A stretch of DNA of 64,000 bases from Trogon surrucura. Taxonomy: Eukaryota; Chordata; Aves; Trogoniformes; Trogonidae. The translations under genes were made by a program, and so were the position numbers. Location of the stretch: assembly GCA_020746105.1 (NCBI GenBank), contig CM036618.1, forward strand, positions 120,019,161 to 120,083,160, written 5' to 3'. The notes below the pieces were generated by a model. That model saw only the letters and a list, made by a program, of their open reading frames with translations, was not told the origin of the DNA and searched no databases. This document shows, in pieces, positions 26,534-38,900 of this stretch (position 1 is the stretch's first letter; each line of letters starts with the position of its first letter).

Positions 26534-26572
26534 TAATCATAGACTTGCAGAAGGGATGAGGTTGGAAGGGAC
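26534..26572 (-). mobile_element. Possible degraded CR1 3' stub
   Basis: The pattern AATCATAGA, then GGTTGGAAGGGACTTG, resembles the first 40 bp of a minus-strand CR1 3' end, but it is short and degraded. It may be a chance match. Confidence 0.35.
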
Positions 26573-26893
26573 TTGTATTCTGAATTATGTCCACACGTAC
26601 TGTTGTATGAATACTTTGTAGTGAGGCCAACCTGTTGGAGAGCCAGGTGTTTGGAGGGCGATGAGTACCTCGTGATTGCTCTCTGCTCCTCCAGCCTGGC
26701 CAACCTTAGCCCAGCGGCGTCTCGGGTGAGTCAGAGCTGCTCCACCTTTGCTTTCGTCTTCTTCCTTTCCTTCTCCTTTCACTTGAAATGGGGTAATTAA
26801 AAAAGTAGTGTGCATGCCAGTGTATTGTCCACTACTGGTGTTAGAGGCAGTGAGGACACCGTCCTGATCTGAGCTGGCAGGGTGAGTCCTCGT

Positions 26894-26941
26894 TCATAGA
26901 ACCACAGAATGTTAGGGGTTGGAAAGGACCTCGAAAGATCG
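26894..26941 (-). mobile_element. CR1 LINE, 3'-end stub
   Basis: TCATAGAACCACAGAATG followed by GGGGTTGGAAAGGACCTC is the reverse complement of the CR1 3' end. Only about 48 bp are present. Confidence 0.75.
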
Positions 26942-28705
26942 TGCTCGTTCTTCCTGTTAGATGAAATCCTGCCCTCTTGGGGATCACACGAGGGAAGGGG
27001 GAAGCATTTTGCTCCCTACTGCAATCACGTGGATGCAGAAACAGATTAAAGAAGCTGAAGACTGACTTTGAGGATTCTTTGTCCTTGGTTCATTGCTGTT
27101 TTCAAGAGCAATGTCAGTTCATGTTTTCACTCTCTAAGCTTTGCTTACTACTTGTGTGTATTGATGTAGTGGAAAACATTTTTAAAATGCTTTTTCACAT
27201 GCGTGCGTGTGCTGCTGTTGAGGTCAATGAGATGGTTGTAAAAACGAGCTTGGAATCTTGAACAAGGATTACTCCCACAAGCACGGGTGGCACCAAGGTC
27301 ACTGAACTGAGACCGGTCTCAGCCAGGGACCCCTCTTCAAAGAGGTGACAGAAGAGTAACATCAACATTGTACAGTGGCAACTTAGAAGCATAAGGAGCA
27401 AGAATGAAAATCTTTACTATAATTAAAAAATCTCATGAGAAGGAGGCTTTGAGACCCTCAACCAGAAAGCTGTGAAGTTACTTCTTATGTTGTGAACTTA
27501 CCTGGATCCTCAGGGCCACATCCCTGGCTGATGTGTCCAGAAGAAAGTGAGAAAATACGATATTTTATTCTTCGTACTGTTCACCACAGCACATGAGCTA
27601 GGGAGACCTGGTGCCGGCACTGTGCAAAGCTTTCCCTCTGGATCCCTTGGAGAATGCTGAGCTTTATCCTCTCTTTGCGTTTCAGTTGAGGATTTGCTGA
27701 TTAAAGCATTGGTTCGTACTTTAGGAGAAATGCATCTGATAGTAAAACTCGTCCTTGTTCCACGTAATTTGGGCAGCATCTCACCCCATGGACTGAGCTC
27801 CTTTGCAGCTGGGATAATATTTTGTTTTGTATTCAGGGGAGTGTCACATAACAGAATCCTGCTCCTCAGGGCTTAAGAGATACTGAGGTAATAGAACAAA
27901 TAATAAATAATTAGCAATCCCTGTGAGAAGTACCGCTGCTGTTTTATGGTCCCATCATCAGGAAAGGCAACGTGAAATGAATTATTCCAAGCGTGGGGTG
28001 CCACAATTTGCAACCTCTACCCAGCAGCCCTGACCCCCACCATGACCCTGTCGTGTCCTGCACTGCACCCCAAGCACCAAGACTCCAACCGCAGAGTGCT
28101 GTGCTAGGTGCAGGTCTTGGATCTCTTGCTCCATTGATTGCTGTTTTTACCTGTGTTTTCTGGGCGCGCTGTGGCAGCCCCATCACGTAGCTCCTCGCTA
28201 GTTTGCTCCCTCACCTTGCAGTAGCCAGGTAGCATCCCTGCAAGCATCCCCGGGTCAAGTCAGGCAACCTCATTAGAAGAACACGCACAGTTGCTGCCTG
28301 TTGTTAAGCACTCTTCAGTGAACCCGATGCAATATTCATACCCCAGCCGGCGCGCGCACGAGGATGAGCAGACGCTGTCCTCGTAAAGAGGGCAGTCCGT
28401 GGTCTGGGGACACGCGAGGGCCCCGGCTTCGGTGCCCCACGCCAGGTGGGCAAAGCTCTTTCTGCAGAGGAGCACCCCCCTCCCAGGCATCCCGCCTGCT
28501 CCCTGGACACGAGGCAGGTCTTTGACTCCCCTCTGCCCTAAGCGCAGAGGTACGTGTGTGGAAACAAGCACGGATCTGCCAAAGCGAATCCCGGGAGGGA
28601 CAGGCGAGTGCCAAACGTTACTGACAAATGTTGTTGATGTTATCATGACCTTAATGGAGCTACATTATGTAAGATAACCACTGATTCTTATCCCACATGT
28701 TTGTT
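26942..28705. other. Unique DNA, small CpG-rich patch at 28.32-28.6 kb
   Basis: No gene recognised. 28340-28600 contains a run of CpGs (CCGGCGCGCGCACG and neighbours) and overlapping chance frames up to 128 codons (28260-28646 minus) with Arg, Cys and Ser bias and no known domain. The frame ends close to the CR1 insertion. Confidence 0.4.
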
Positions 28706-29310
28706 TTGCCTGGGGTGTATTAGAAGGGGGGTGGTTAGTAGGTCGAGAGAGGTCCTCCTGCCCCTCTACTCTGCTCTGGTGAGGCCACATCTGGAATATT
28801 GTGTCCAGTTCTGGGCCCCTCAGTTCAAGAAGGACAGGGAACTGCTGGAGAGAGTCCAGTGCAGAGCCACAGAGATGATGAAGGGAGTGGAGCATCTCCC
28901 TGATGGGGAAAGGCTGAAGGAGCTGGGGCTCTTTAGTTTGGAGAAGAGGAGACTGAGGGGTGACCTTATTAGTGTTTATAAATATATAAAGAAGTGTCAG
29001 GAGGATAGAGCCAGGCTCTTCTCGGTGGCAAACAATGATAGGACAAGGGGTAATGGAATCAAGCTGGAACACAAGAGGTTCCACTTAAATTTGAGAAGAA
29101 ATTTCTTCTCAGTGAGGGTGACGGAGCACTGGAACAGACTGCCCAGGGAGGTTGTGGAGTCTCCTTCTCTGGAGACATTCAAAACCCACCTGGACACGTT
29201 CCTGTGTAACATCACCTAGGTGTTCCTGCTCTGGCAGGGGGATTGGACTAGATGATCTTTTGAGGTCCCTTCCAACCTCTAGCATTCTGTGATTCTGTGA
29301 CACTGTGATA
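28706..29310 (+). mobile_element. CR1 LINE, 5'-truncated, ORF2 C-terminal part still open
   Basis: About 600 bp of plus-strand CR1. The frame runs open from the 5' truncation to a stop at 29219 and encodes the ORF2 C-terminal block, with motifs [50 protein letters not shown] and [20 protein letters not shown]. It is followed by the 3' UTR (GGGGGATTGGACTAGATGATC) and an octamer tail, ATTCTGTGATTCTGTGA. The copy lacks the endonuclease and the reverse-transcriptase core, so it cannot move by itself. The open frame suggests a younger insertion than the one at 22.7-23.4 kb. Confidence 0.95.
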
Positions 29311-31610
29311 TTCAAGTTTGCGTAGCCACTTCTGATCACATAGACAAGAATTTTGGCTTTTCAGGTGGATTGTAAAGTTCAGCAGGTGCAGAAAACGTGC
29401 CCCTGTAGCCCTTTCTCACTAAGTGGGGTGCCTTTGTCCATAGATACTCAGCGGTGGTCACGGCAGTCATCTCTACATTTCCATCCCTGCAAATAATGTG
29501 TCTTCTCATCATTTCTCTCCTTCGTATAGTTCGTCACAAATACCTCTGCCCCTGGCTCTGCAACTCTCTGGTTTCTCTCCAGTTGCTGTAGCAGCTTGCT
29601 TTGATCCTCCTTTTGCTCCCACCAATGTAACTCCATTAATTCCTGAGACAACGCTGATATATTCTGCTGTGTAGCAGCGCATAATAACACCAAAACCCTG
29701 AAAGGTACCTAACAAAGCTTTTAAAACTGTCATGTTGTCTGGCCTTGTGTGTTACCAGCACCTTTCAAGACTACCTTGATGTTTGATGGTTCCAGCTGGG
29801 CCAAACTCGCATCAGAAAACCCTTTTGTTTTACTGGAGAACTCCGATGGTTCAGAAAAGTCAACATTTTTTTCTGATAAAACGTACTGAATCTTAAAAAA
29901 AATACGTATTTAATGGGGATGCAAAAAAAACATGTAACATTTGCAAACGAATGGAGCAGTTTTAGGAACTTCATGATATGTTGGGTTTCTTCCAAAGGGG
30001 AGCCCATGTTGGTGTGAAAGGGAAGCCCCTAATTTGATTATCTCGTAGTAATTTTCCTGTCTTCCATTTCATACCTTTAAAGATACAGGGGGATGCAAGC
30101 AAATATGTTCACTTACAGTAATGTTTTCTTTTGGTGGCTTAATTTAAGTGGTACTGAAACTCAAATTGAAATTAGTGTGAAAATGCAGTAACATTGTAGA
30201 GACTGTCCTGAAGGGGGGAAAAAAAATCCTTTCCACGTTGCTGACTTTCCTAGGGAATTTTCTTTTGTGTTCTGAGCTAGTGTTCTCTATATTATGCCTC
30301 CATTGTTGGACATTTGAGGCTGCAAAGAATTGATTAAAAATCTTGGCAATTGCTGCGTGTCATTAAACCTTTTTTTTTGCTTTAACATACTTTGCTAATT
30401 TGCTATGATGTGATTTAGTAGTTCATTTAACCGTTGCCAGAAACGTTAGAGGAAAAGGTAAATTTTTAGCTTGCCGAGTTGTTTAGTGATTTGATTTAGT
30501 CTTTTCTCTTTGACACTGATGACAGCAGGAGCTATAACCGCTACTCAGTCAATACTTGGGTCTCCCGTGCCGCAAGAAATATTTTGGGTTATAGTGGCAT
30601 AAGGCTTGTTTGCAACCAAGGCTTGCTTAAGCAACACATGTTGCAGTGGTAAAGCTGGCTCATCTATTCTGTATTTTTTTAATGAGTTCAGTACTTGTAA
30701 GCTATTTTGCAGAAACAATTGCATGCGTTAGATCCATATTGATGGCTTTATTTTCCTAACTGGGCTTTTGTACGCATGCAGAGCTTTAGAGTGAATTGTA
30801 GAGGTGAGGTTTTAAAAGATAATATTCCTTGAGGGTCCTCTGGGAAGGGACACTTACTGTGAACAAGGCTTGGAGAAGGCTGTTTTTTTTAGAGAGGTTA
30901 CGTTAGGTGGATACAGCTGGAAATTGTCTCTTTGCCTAAAAGTAAAAATAAATTCGTTTCCGGTCTTTTGGAGTTCACTTACCATGAATATTAGAGCAAC
31001 TGAGTTTGGGAAAGAGAAAATTTCAGCACTCAAATATTTATGAATTTTAAATATGCAGCTAGAAGTGCTCCTAGTAGACATCGTGGGTTTTTCTCCGGCG
31101 AAGTTGTCACAAATTACTGGATGGGTGCATTCGTAAGCGCTTTACAAAAGGCTGATGGTTAGTAGGTGCTTTATGCCGCAGTTCATCTGCTGTTACAAAC
31201 AAACCAGCCAAATGATAACCCAGTGCAGGGCAAACCCCACCAAAGCGCTCGGGTTTGAAGGGCAATTCAATAAATTTCTGCAGGATTCAGTGTGTCTTGG
31301 CTAAGCCCAAAGAAATCACCATGCCAATTTGATTTGCACCCAGGATGTTGTTGGTGCCTATATAATACTGTAATTCTAGAATGTTATACTAGTATTTTTT
31401 TCTTTTCAATACAATTTTTGTATCTTATATATATGTTTAACCTATCACATATGTATATATTTCAGTATTTAACAGTAATTATGTCGTGGGCAGTAGAAAA
31501 GTGGAGATTGGTAAATGTGCTGGAGTTGGATGCTTTAACCTTTGGGCAGCCCTGAAATGGTCAGGCAGTTTACTAGATGATCATTGTCAGTCACTTCCAA
31601 CTGAAAATAT
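29311..31610. other. Unique AT-rich DNA, no gene seen
   Basis: Single-copy sequence with frequent T and A runs and short chance frames. No repeat family or exon was recognised. Around 30240-30500 the texture is AT-rich and element-like. Confidence 0.5.
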
Positions 31611-31731
31611 TCTCTTTTCTCTTTTTTCTCTTTCTTTTCTCTTTTCTCTTTTCTCTTTTCTCTTTTCTCTTTTCTCTTTTCTCTCTCTTTCTCTCTCTCT
31701 TTCTCTTTCTCTTTCTCTCTCTCTTTCTCTT

Positions 31732-31766
<35 letters not shown>

Positions 31767-31895
31767 TTCTCTTTCTCTTTCTCTTTCTCTTTCTCTTTCT
31801 CTTTCTCTTTCTCTTTCTCTTTCTCTTTCTCTTTCTCTTTCTCTTTCTCTTTCTCTTTCTCTTTCTCTTTCTCTTTCTCTTTCTCTTTCTCTTTC

Positions 31896-31938
<43 letters not shown>

Positions 31939-32325
31939 TTCTCTTTCTCTTTCTCTTTCTCTTTCTCTTTCTCTTTCTCTTTCTCTTTCTCTTTCTCTTT
32001 CTCTTTCTCTTTCTCTTTCTCTTCTCTTTCTCTTTCTCTTTCTCTTTCTCTTTCTCTTTCTCTTTCTCTTTCTCTTTCTCTCTCTCTTTCTCTCTCTCTT
32101 TCTCTTTCTCTTTCTCTTTCTCTTTCTCTTTCTCTTTCTCTTTCTCTTTCTCTTTCTCTTTCTCTTTCTCTTTCTCTTTCTCTTTCTCTTTCTCTTTCTC
32201 TTTCTCTTTCTCTTTCTCTTTCTCTTTCTCTTTCTCTTTCTCTTCCTCTCCCTCTCCCTCTCCCTCTCCCTCTCCCTCTCCCTCTCCCTCTCCCTCTCCC
32301 TCTCCCTCTCCCTCTCCTCTTCCCT
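31611..32325. repeat. Giant polypyrimidine microsatellite, TTTTCTC / TTTCTC / CCCTCT
   Basis: About 715 bp are made only of C and T on the plus strand. Three blocks follow each other: a heptamer-like TTTTCTC part (about 31612-31680), a long TTTCTC hexamer part (about 31681-32242) with islands of CT dinucleotide, and a CCCTCT hexamer part (about 32245-32316). The last two keep the same six-base phase through a TTCCTC intermediate. One base is missing near 32022-32025. Long frames on both strands here (Leu/Phe/Ser/Pro, and Arg/Glu/Lys) are artefacts of the repeat. Confidence 0.98.
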
Positions 32326-34372
32326 AAAAACCATCACGTAGCAGTTTCACCCTTCCTGGAAAACGTGACTTGCAACGGGCTTGTGAAATTCAGCGCAGCC
32401 TGCCGCTGTGCCTGGCCTGCTGTGGGTGACCTTAGGGAGGAGCGTTACTTCCACAACCTTTTCCCAGTCTTCCAATTCGAGCTCCGATGTGTTTCCAAAT
32501 CGCGCACATATAATGTTAATGTCGGTTACTGACTTGGCGCACGAGTGCCTCAGATTTCCCATTTGTAGGATTTAGGGCGTTCTGCCACCACCCACTGAAA
32601 AGCTTGGGGATGCACAGTCCTACCCAGAGCTGTACTCTCAGGCTTTCCAAGAGAAATAGAAAATTATTGCGTTGATGACTCCTGGGCCACATTTTCAATT
32701 TTTATTTTTTTTTTCCTTTAGCACAGTGACGTCTGGAAAGCCGTTTTTGTTAACACTTCATTGAGTCTCCCTGACATTTTCTTGAGTATGAGATAATTAC
32801 TATGGCTGCATGTGTTTGTCTGATCTTCATCCTTTCCTGTAGCTGTTCTACACCGAGGTGTTGATCTGCACGCAGTCACCGTCACCTTAGGATGACTGGA
32901 CACGTTGCTGGCAACAACAGCTTTGTGCATCCAGTGGTTCACAGGCTTTTTGTTCAAATGACAAAACCTGAAAGCACTTTCAGATACACTTGAGAAGCTA
33001 ACGGGGTCCTCTCTTTCCAGGCTCTGAAGGGAGGCCGGGCAGCCTTTAAATCTTTACGAATAAACTGGCAACAAACAAGCAATTAGCAAGAGGCCGACGT
33101 GCATGAAAGCAGGGCACTGGGAGCATTCTACCTCCACCGAATCCTGCCTGTAAATGAGGAACAAGTGATGGAAACCAGGGATACAGATCACCAGCCTGAT
33201 TGTCGTGCTTGATAGGATGCTTCCCATAGACCGAGTTATCTGAAATCGATGTCTGACTGCCAAAAAATAAGATCCCATGTCTCCTGCATCTTCCAGGTTT
33301 GTAGAGAAAAGCTTGGAAACGTGGCTGAAATAAATCCTAAAAGTCAGAAACCACATGGCAACCCTAGACCCTGTTGCCCTGTGTGAAAAAAAAAAACCCA
33401 AAAAGCTCTCTTCTAGGTAGTCTTATCATGATTTAAATGTCTGATTTGTGGTTTTTTGTGTGTTTGGGATTGTCGCACTGGACGCCATGTAAAACCAACA
33501 CACACAGAGCTGGTCAGACTTTTCTTCTACAGAAAGTCTGTGTGAAAAAACACACTATAAAAACACACAGTAATTTGTTTTCAAATAAAATTTCTATGAG
33601 GAATGCTGATTTTTTTTTATCCAGACTTGGGGCACAATTTTCTCTCATAAACTGAGAACATCCTTCTGAAAACTAGATAAACCCATACCATGTTCTGGCA
33701 TATTTTGTTTTAAAAGGAAAAAAAAACCAGCTTCTCTCATGTTGACCTTGGGGAAATATGGCAGATTCTCTGGGAAACCTGGAAGCTTCCTTTCCAATGA
33801 TTTTTTTTTGAAAATGGAGTATGTGTTATTGAAGGTTCTTGCTTAAATTCACCATCATCTTCACCTTTTTTTGCAGCTCAGTGCCCGAGAAGCTTCGCAG
33901 TGACATAGAATAAGAGGCAGTGCCAGAGCCAGATCTCCCTGAAGAAAAGGGGAGCAAGGTAAGAAGCCCCAGAAGAAGAAGGAGCAGCATCCACTGCCCC
34001 ACACACTGGTGTTATGAGCTTGCTGACACCTTTTTTCTTGGGCTGCCAGTGTGCACAACCTTTCGTGGAGCACCCTTGGAGACTGGCTGGACCCTCATTC
34101 TGGTTGCATTTCACTTGTGGTTTCTTCCGTGAGCTGCCACTGTTGCTATGACAATTCTTCTGCAGCTTGTTAATAAGGGAAGGGTAACAGTTAATTCAGG
34201 GAAAATGAAAACATGAAATATTCAGAGCTGACTTCTGGTTTGTTATTGGTAGTTTGGGTTTTTTTTCCCCCCCTCCCCTGCCCTTATAAGCAACAAGAAG
34301 AATGCCCAGCTTGTAAAAGGACAGATTGGATTTCTGGTTCAGGACTGCTTTATGTAATTAATTCATAGTCAT
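32326..34372. other. Unique DNA, no gene seen
   Basis: Single-copy sequence with chance frames up to 115 codons (33054-33401 minus). No repeat family was recognised. Short A and T homopolymers occur near 32705, 33385, 33610 and 33720. Confidence 0.5.
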
Positions 34373-34398
34373 AAAACAACAACAACAACAACAACAAA
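34373..34398. repeat. (CAA)n microsatellite
   Basis: About seven consecutive CAA units flanked by A-runs. Confidence 0.95.
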
Positions 34399-34619
34399 AT
34401 CCAACGCTCCAGAAAAGAACAACACAGAGGATCAGCTGAAGCCAAACTTATATGATGTTTTTCATTACGTAACCATAAAATGCTCCTACTGAAAGGGTTT
34501 ATTGATCACCCAATAATGAAGGAACAAGACTAAGCTTCCAAAAAACGCGGCACCCAATCTGTATGGACTGATAGACATAATTGATTCCTTTCAGTGTGGA
34601 GGTGTTAACGCAGCAAAAG

Positions 34620-34912
34620 ATTAGGTTATCTGAGAGGAGCAGCCTGAATGTTTAGATTGCTATTCAATAAAGGCTTTGTACGGTACCCGCACTTTGAGGG
34701 GGCTGTTTCATATTTTCAGTGTTATCTGTCAACAGCTGTGCATAATCCGCCACGCGTGGATCGATACGAGCCAGAGGTATTGCGTTACAGGGTGGTAATT
34801 CCTCAGAAAAGAGAGCGCGCGTTTAGACTCCTGTGATAGCATTGATGTCAGCGGGCAAGCTGAAAGCTGGCAATTATCCCTCCCTCAAACATTGATTATT
34901 TAAAAGTTCCCA
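34620..34912. other. Conserved-element-like stretch
   Basis: About 290 bp with no stable frame, evenly mixed composition and words such as CAATAAAGG, ATTGATTATTTAAA and GGATCGATACG. The texture resembles a vertebrate non-coding regulatory element. It lies directly beside a CpG-dense patch. Inference only. Confidence 0.3.
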
Positions 34913-34914
34913 TG

Positions 34915-35090
34915 GATTGGGAAGACGCGGAGCGCGGAGGCGAGCGGCAGAGGAGCGGGCGCCTGACACGGGCCCCTTGCACCCGACGTGCCCCATCATG
35001 GCCAAAGAGGCCTCTGACGTGCATCGTGTCACAGGTCCACGTGCTGGAGCAAGAAACCTCCCCCCGTGCATCGCAGCGCCCAACGCTGAG
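34915..35090. promoter_or_regulatory. Short CpG-dense patch
   Basis: The 60 bp from 34921 hold nine CpGs (for example GACGCGGAGCGCGGAGG), and a few more follow. This is too short for a classical island, but it stands out against the CpG-poor surroundings. Confidence 0.4.
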
Positions 35091-35735
35091 GGGTTTCAGT
35101 GGTGTGACCTGTGCTCTCTGGGCTCTTTGCCTCCAGACCCAGCATGGCAGTGCTTCATAGAGGAGATGGTTTCAATGCTTGGCGTCTCTTGCACAAGTGC
35201 TTTCGTGCGCCAGGAAGCACCACTGCCAGAGTTTTGCCATCTTCCCACTGGTGCAATGGAGTGATTCAGTCCTGAAAAGGGCAGCGTGGCAACCCCTTCC
35301 TGCCTGCTGCGGGGCAGAGGAGGGGAAAGTCGGCAAACATGAACCAGTTGTGTCTGAACTCGTCCCCCTGTGACCATCATGCCCAGCAAAAACAACCAGG
35401 AAATGAGTTTTGAACCCTCTCCTCTGCAAATCCTCACTCCTGCTACCTCTGCCATTATCCTGAGTCCTGCTGCCCAGCAGTCAAGGCATCATGAGCTGCA
35501 GTGGATGATGCTTTGTGGCTGTGACGGAGGTAAAATACTCACTTGCATTGACCCACCCTTCGGTTCTTTTGGCTGGTCTCAGACATTCGCGTGTCCAATC
35601 CCACCCATGAGGAATCGTAACCCACAGGCTCACTCAGGAGCTGCACTGTGCTGTAGTGTAAAGCACCGAGTTCACTGCTAAATTATAGGTGTCATGTACT
35701 AAAGAAGAATCACGTGTGAACGCTTGTGTTTATTT
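35091..35735. other. Unique DNA, no gene seen
   Basis: Overlapping chance frames on both strands (119 codons at 35096-35455 minus, 103 at 35370-35681 plus) show no known domain. Confidence 0.5.
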
Positions 35736-35973
35736 TCACAGAATCGTAGAACCATTTACATTGGCGAAGACCTTCAAGGTCATCGAATCCAACTGTTAAC
35801 CCAGCACTGCCAGGTCCACCACTAAACCACAGCACCACATCTACATGTCTTTTAGATCCCTCCAGGCATGGTGGCTCAGTCACTTCCCAGACTGCTTGTT
35901 CCAGTGCTTAACCCTTTAGGTGATGAGATTTTTCCCAATATCCAACCTAAACCTCCCATGGCACAACCTCATT
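35736..35973 (-). mobile_element. CR1 LINE, older 3' fragment
   Basis: The plus strand starts TCACAGAATCGTAGAACC and continues with CAAGGTCATCGAATCCAAC, CACCACTAAACCA, CACATCTACATGTCTTTTA and CAATATCCAACCTAAACC, the well-known order of a minus-strand CR1 of the older type. Small substitutions throughout suggest an old copy, truncated near 35973. Confidence 0.9.
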
Positions 35974-38900
35974 TTCCACCACAAGGTTTTATTTATAAGA
36001 ATTGTGGAGTTTTCCTCCCCTCTTTATAGAAGCAAAGGAGCAGCTTCCAAGTGAAAGAACAGCAAAACTGGTTGCCTAAATTTTTCAAACTGGGGCTCCA
36101 AACTGGATCCGAGCAAGAGCTGCAGAGAGCTGGCAAAGAAATGACAGCAAAAACACTGGTGCCAAGCAGATGCCACGACGTTGCCCAGAAAATCCCGGGG
36201 ATAAGATTATACAATCCAGAGAGACCTGAACTGTCTGAACGGAGACGATCTTAAAAAAAAAAAAATCCAATTCTGCAAGCTCCAAAATCTTAAACGGAGC
36301 GATTCTGGCTCTTTGCTCCCGGCCAGGGGCAAGGCAGGGCTCAGAGCCCTGGCTGTCAGCCAGCGCCGGAGTAATGAGAGGAGAGCTGGCTGCCCAGCCA
36401 CACCACACTCCGCTCCCAGCCCCAAGCAGGGATCCCTTCTGGCAACCTGCTTCCTCCTCCGTCAGCTGGCGTGGGATCTTTTGCACCCTAAATCAGCTGT
36501 TTGGGGAGGGGGGTTGGGACCTGAGCTGTCTGCAAGGGCCGGGAAAAGAGGGCGTCCCCGGTGAGACGTCAGGTGAGGGTTTATGGGAATAGCTCGTTGG
36601 CACTGTGCATTTTTTATCCATTTTTTTGCAACATTATTCTGCAAGCTGCTTAGTTTAATTAAAGCTCCGCAGCATGAGCTTCTCCCGGCGTGTACTAAGT
36701 GCTGCCTTTAGGTCTTTCAGCGAGCTAACTATTAATTTCTGCAAGTTAATCTGCATGCCTGCCTGCTTTTTTGCCTCCGGGGACAGGAGGCTTCTGTGCT
36801 CCCCGCTGTCCCACCATCCACCCAGTGTCCCCCTGCGGATGGACACGGCATCCTCAAACCTTCATCTGTTCCTTGGTGCCCCAGGGCTGCACCCACCTTT
36901 GCCCAGAGGTGCCGGAGGAGAAGCTACAACCAAGTTTTCCCGCAGAGACAAGAGATTTTAATGTGTAAATATCTTTCGAAGAAGTCATGAGGTGGCCAAA
37001 CACCCAAATGATAATTTGATTTGTTTGCCCGTTGTTTTAAAAAGCAAACACATGAAGGAAAAGCCTTCCCCTGGTTATGTACATCTATTTACAGATTTAA
37101 TCTGCTCGGCAAAGTGAGCGAGTACGCTCCTCGAGGTCAGAGTCAGCCGGTTCGCTTCTTCTCACCTCTTGTTTCTGAAGTTTTCCTCGTATCCATATTT
37201 ATAAGTCCCACTGAAGAAGAACAGAGCTGTCTCCTTCTGTCATCAAAATGCCAGAAAGAGCCTTTTGCTCCTCAAAAACTAATAACCAATATGCTGGGAT
37301 TGTTTCGCTCCCCGTCTTTCCTCGACAGCACGTTAAACAGATGTCACAGCGTGCACCAGCAAGACACACGTGGATAAGCAGCAACTGCCTGGAGTTTGAG
37401 AAAACTCGGGGAGAAGGAAAAAGAAACATATGGAGGAGCGAGTCAAAAATCTGATCGTCAGGATCTGGGAGGGATGCCTGCCCTCTCCACAGCAAAATGA
37501 ACCGAAGCCTCGGAGGCACCTGCTTCATTTCTGCTCGCTGAGAGTTACGTGCCCATGGGAGCAGCTGTGCCTGCAGTGCCCAGTAATGTCTGCGTGTCTC
37601 CTGGGGAGGTGTTGGGTATGGACACGTCTCCAGGCTCTCCACTGCTGCATTTCTCTTGCAGCACCCGTTTCCTTCGTCTTCTGCCCAAGCCCACTGTGGC
37701 TTTGTTTCATGCCACATCTGCGAGCAGCCGGAGGAGTGGAGATGAAGAAACATCAGGTAAGCATCCTGTGTTCACTGCTGCAGTGCAGGGTTTCAAACTT
37801 TCAAAGCAAGCTGGAGCACAGCTCCCCTGATGCCTGAGGAATTTACCCTCTCTAGACACAAATCCAGAGTGGGAGAGATAGCCCCAGCTTGTTGAGCTAC
37901 AGAAAGGTGTCTTCTGGAGCAGTGCTGTGGGGCGAGTGCCTCTTCTGGGAAATCAGTGTGCACAGATTGTGGTCAAATCTTGACACAGACCTCATCTACC
38001 CCTGGCCTTCGCCCAGAGGATCTCAAAGCAACAAGTCTTAACAAAAGGAGGTGACAGACAGATGAATGAATGAGTGTATAATCAGGTTGCACCCTTGGCT
38101 AGAGAGTACATAGAGGTGTTGATGAGGGTTTCATAGTTTGAGTCAGGATGCCATGATCGTGATCTGATTGGGAATTTGTGGATAAGACGTATTTTTGGCC
38201 AAGAGAAGAAGTCTTTTTCTTAAATGGCAATCATTCTGCTTGTGTCGATGTGACGCTATGCATTTGTTGTAGCCAAGCTGTGATATAGTAGCTCTGATCT
38301 ACTCTATAGGTGCATTGCATTTAGCGCTGTACCATTTCTAGGCTATCTCTTCACGAAGTCAAGCTCATCTTGAGAAAGCCAGGGCTGGGAGCTGCGGTGG
38401 CACTGAGCTAATAGTGACAAGGCTTTTGTCCTGATGAGATAGCAGATCAAACTCTCTCAAACTGCTTCACGTGACCAGGCTATAGTGGTGCCCAAGAAGG
38501 CAAAAGTAGTTTACTGGTAGGGTCACACAGTTGGCAAGGGAAGGCTGCCCTGCAGACAGTGAGCTCCTGGTTCCCAGGTGAAACCAAGCACTGCGGTGCT
38601 TGGTGGACTTTTTTTTTTTCTGTGTAAGGACTTTGGCATTCAGGTAGGCTTTCACCGAAGGGTTTCAGACCAGGAAAGCAAAGGTTTGCTAGAAGCTGCC
38701 TCCTCCTTCAGATGTAGCATTGTGTCCTTGCAATGCAAATTCCTGAATGGTCCCATATATGCCTTTTCCTGAAGTCATGAGACATAGCATCGTTGTTGAC
38801 GGGCCATTACGGTTTCCTATAAGACCTTTACTGGTTCTTCTGCCCTATGAAGAAAGGCTTTTGGTTATGCCTACAAGCCTCAGGGATGCTTTGACCAGCT

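Noticed and set aside
28665-29084. 139-codon minus-strand frame
   Set aside because: It is the antisense shadow of the plus-strand CR1 ORF2 remnant at 28706-29219.
31486-32532. Open frames of 248-348 codons on both strands
   Set aside because: They are created by the C/T-only repeat, which contains no stop codon in any frame. The products are only Leu/Phe/Ser/Pro or Arg/Glu/Lys runs.
37199-37753. 184-codon minus-strand frame
   Set aside because: It overlaps plus-strand frames of similar length, has a high Cys/Trp/Gln mix without domain, and no clear splice or poly(A) signal nearby.
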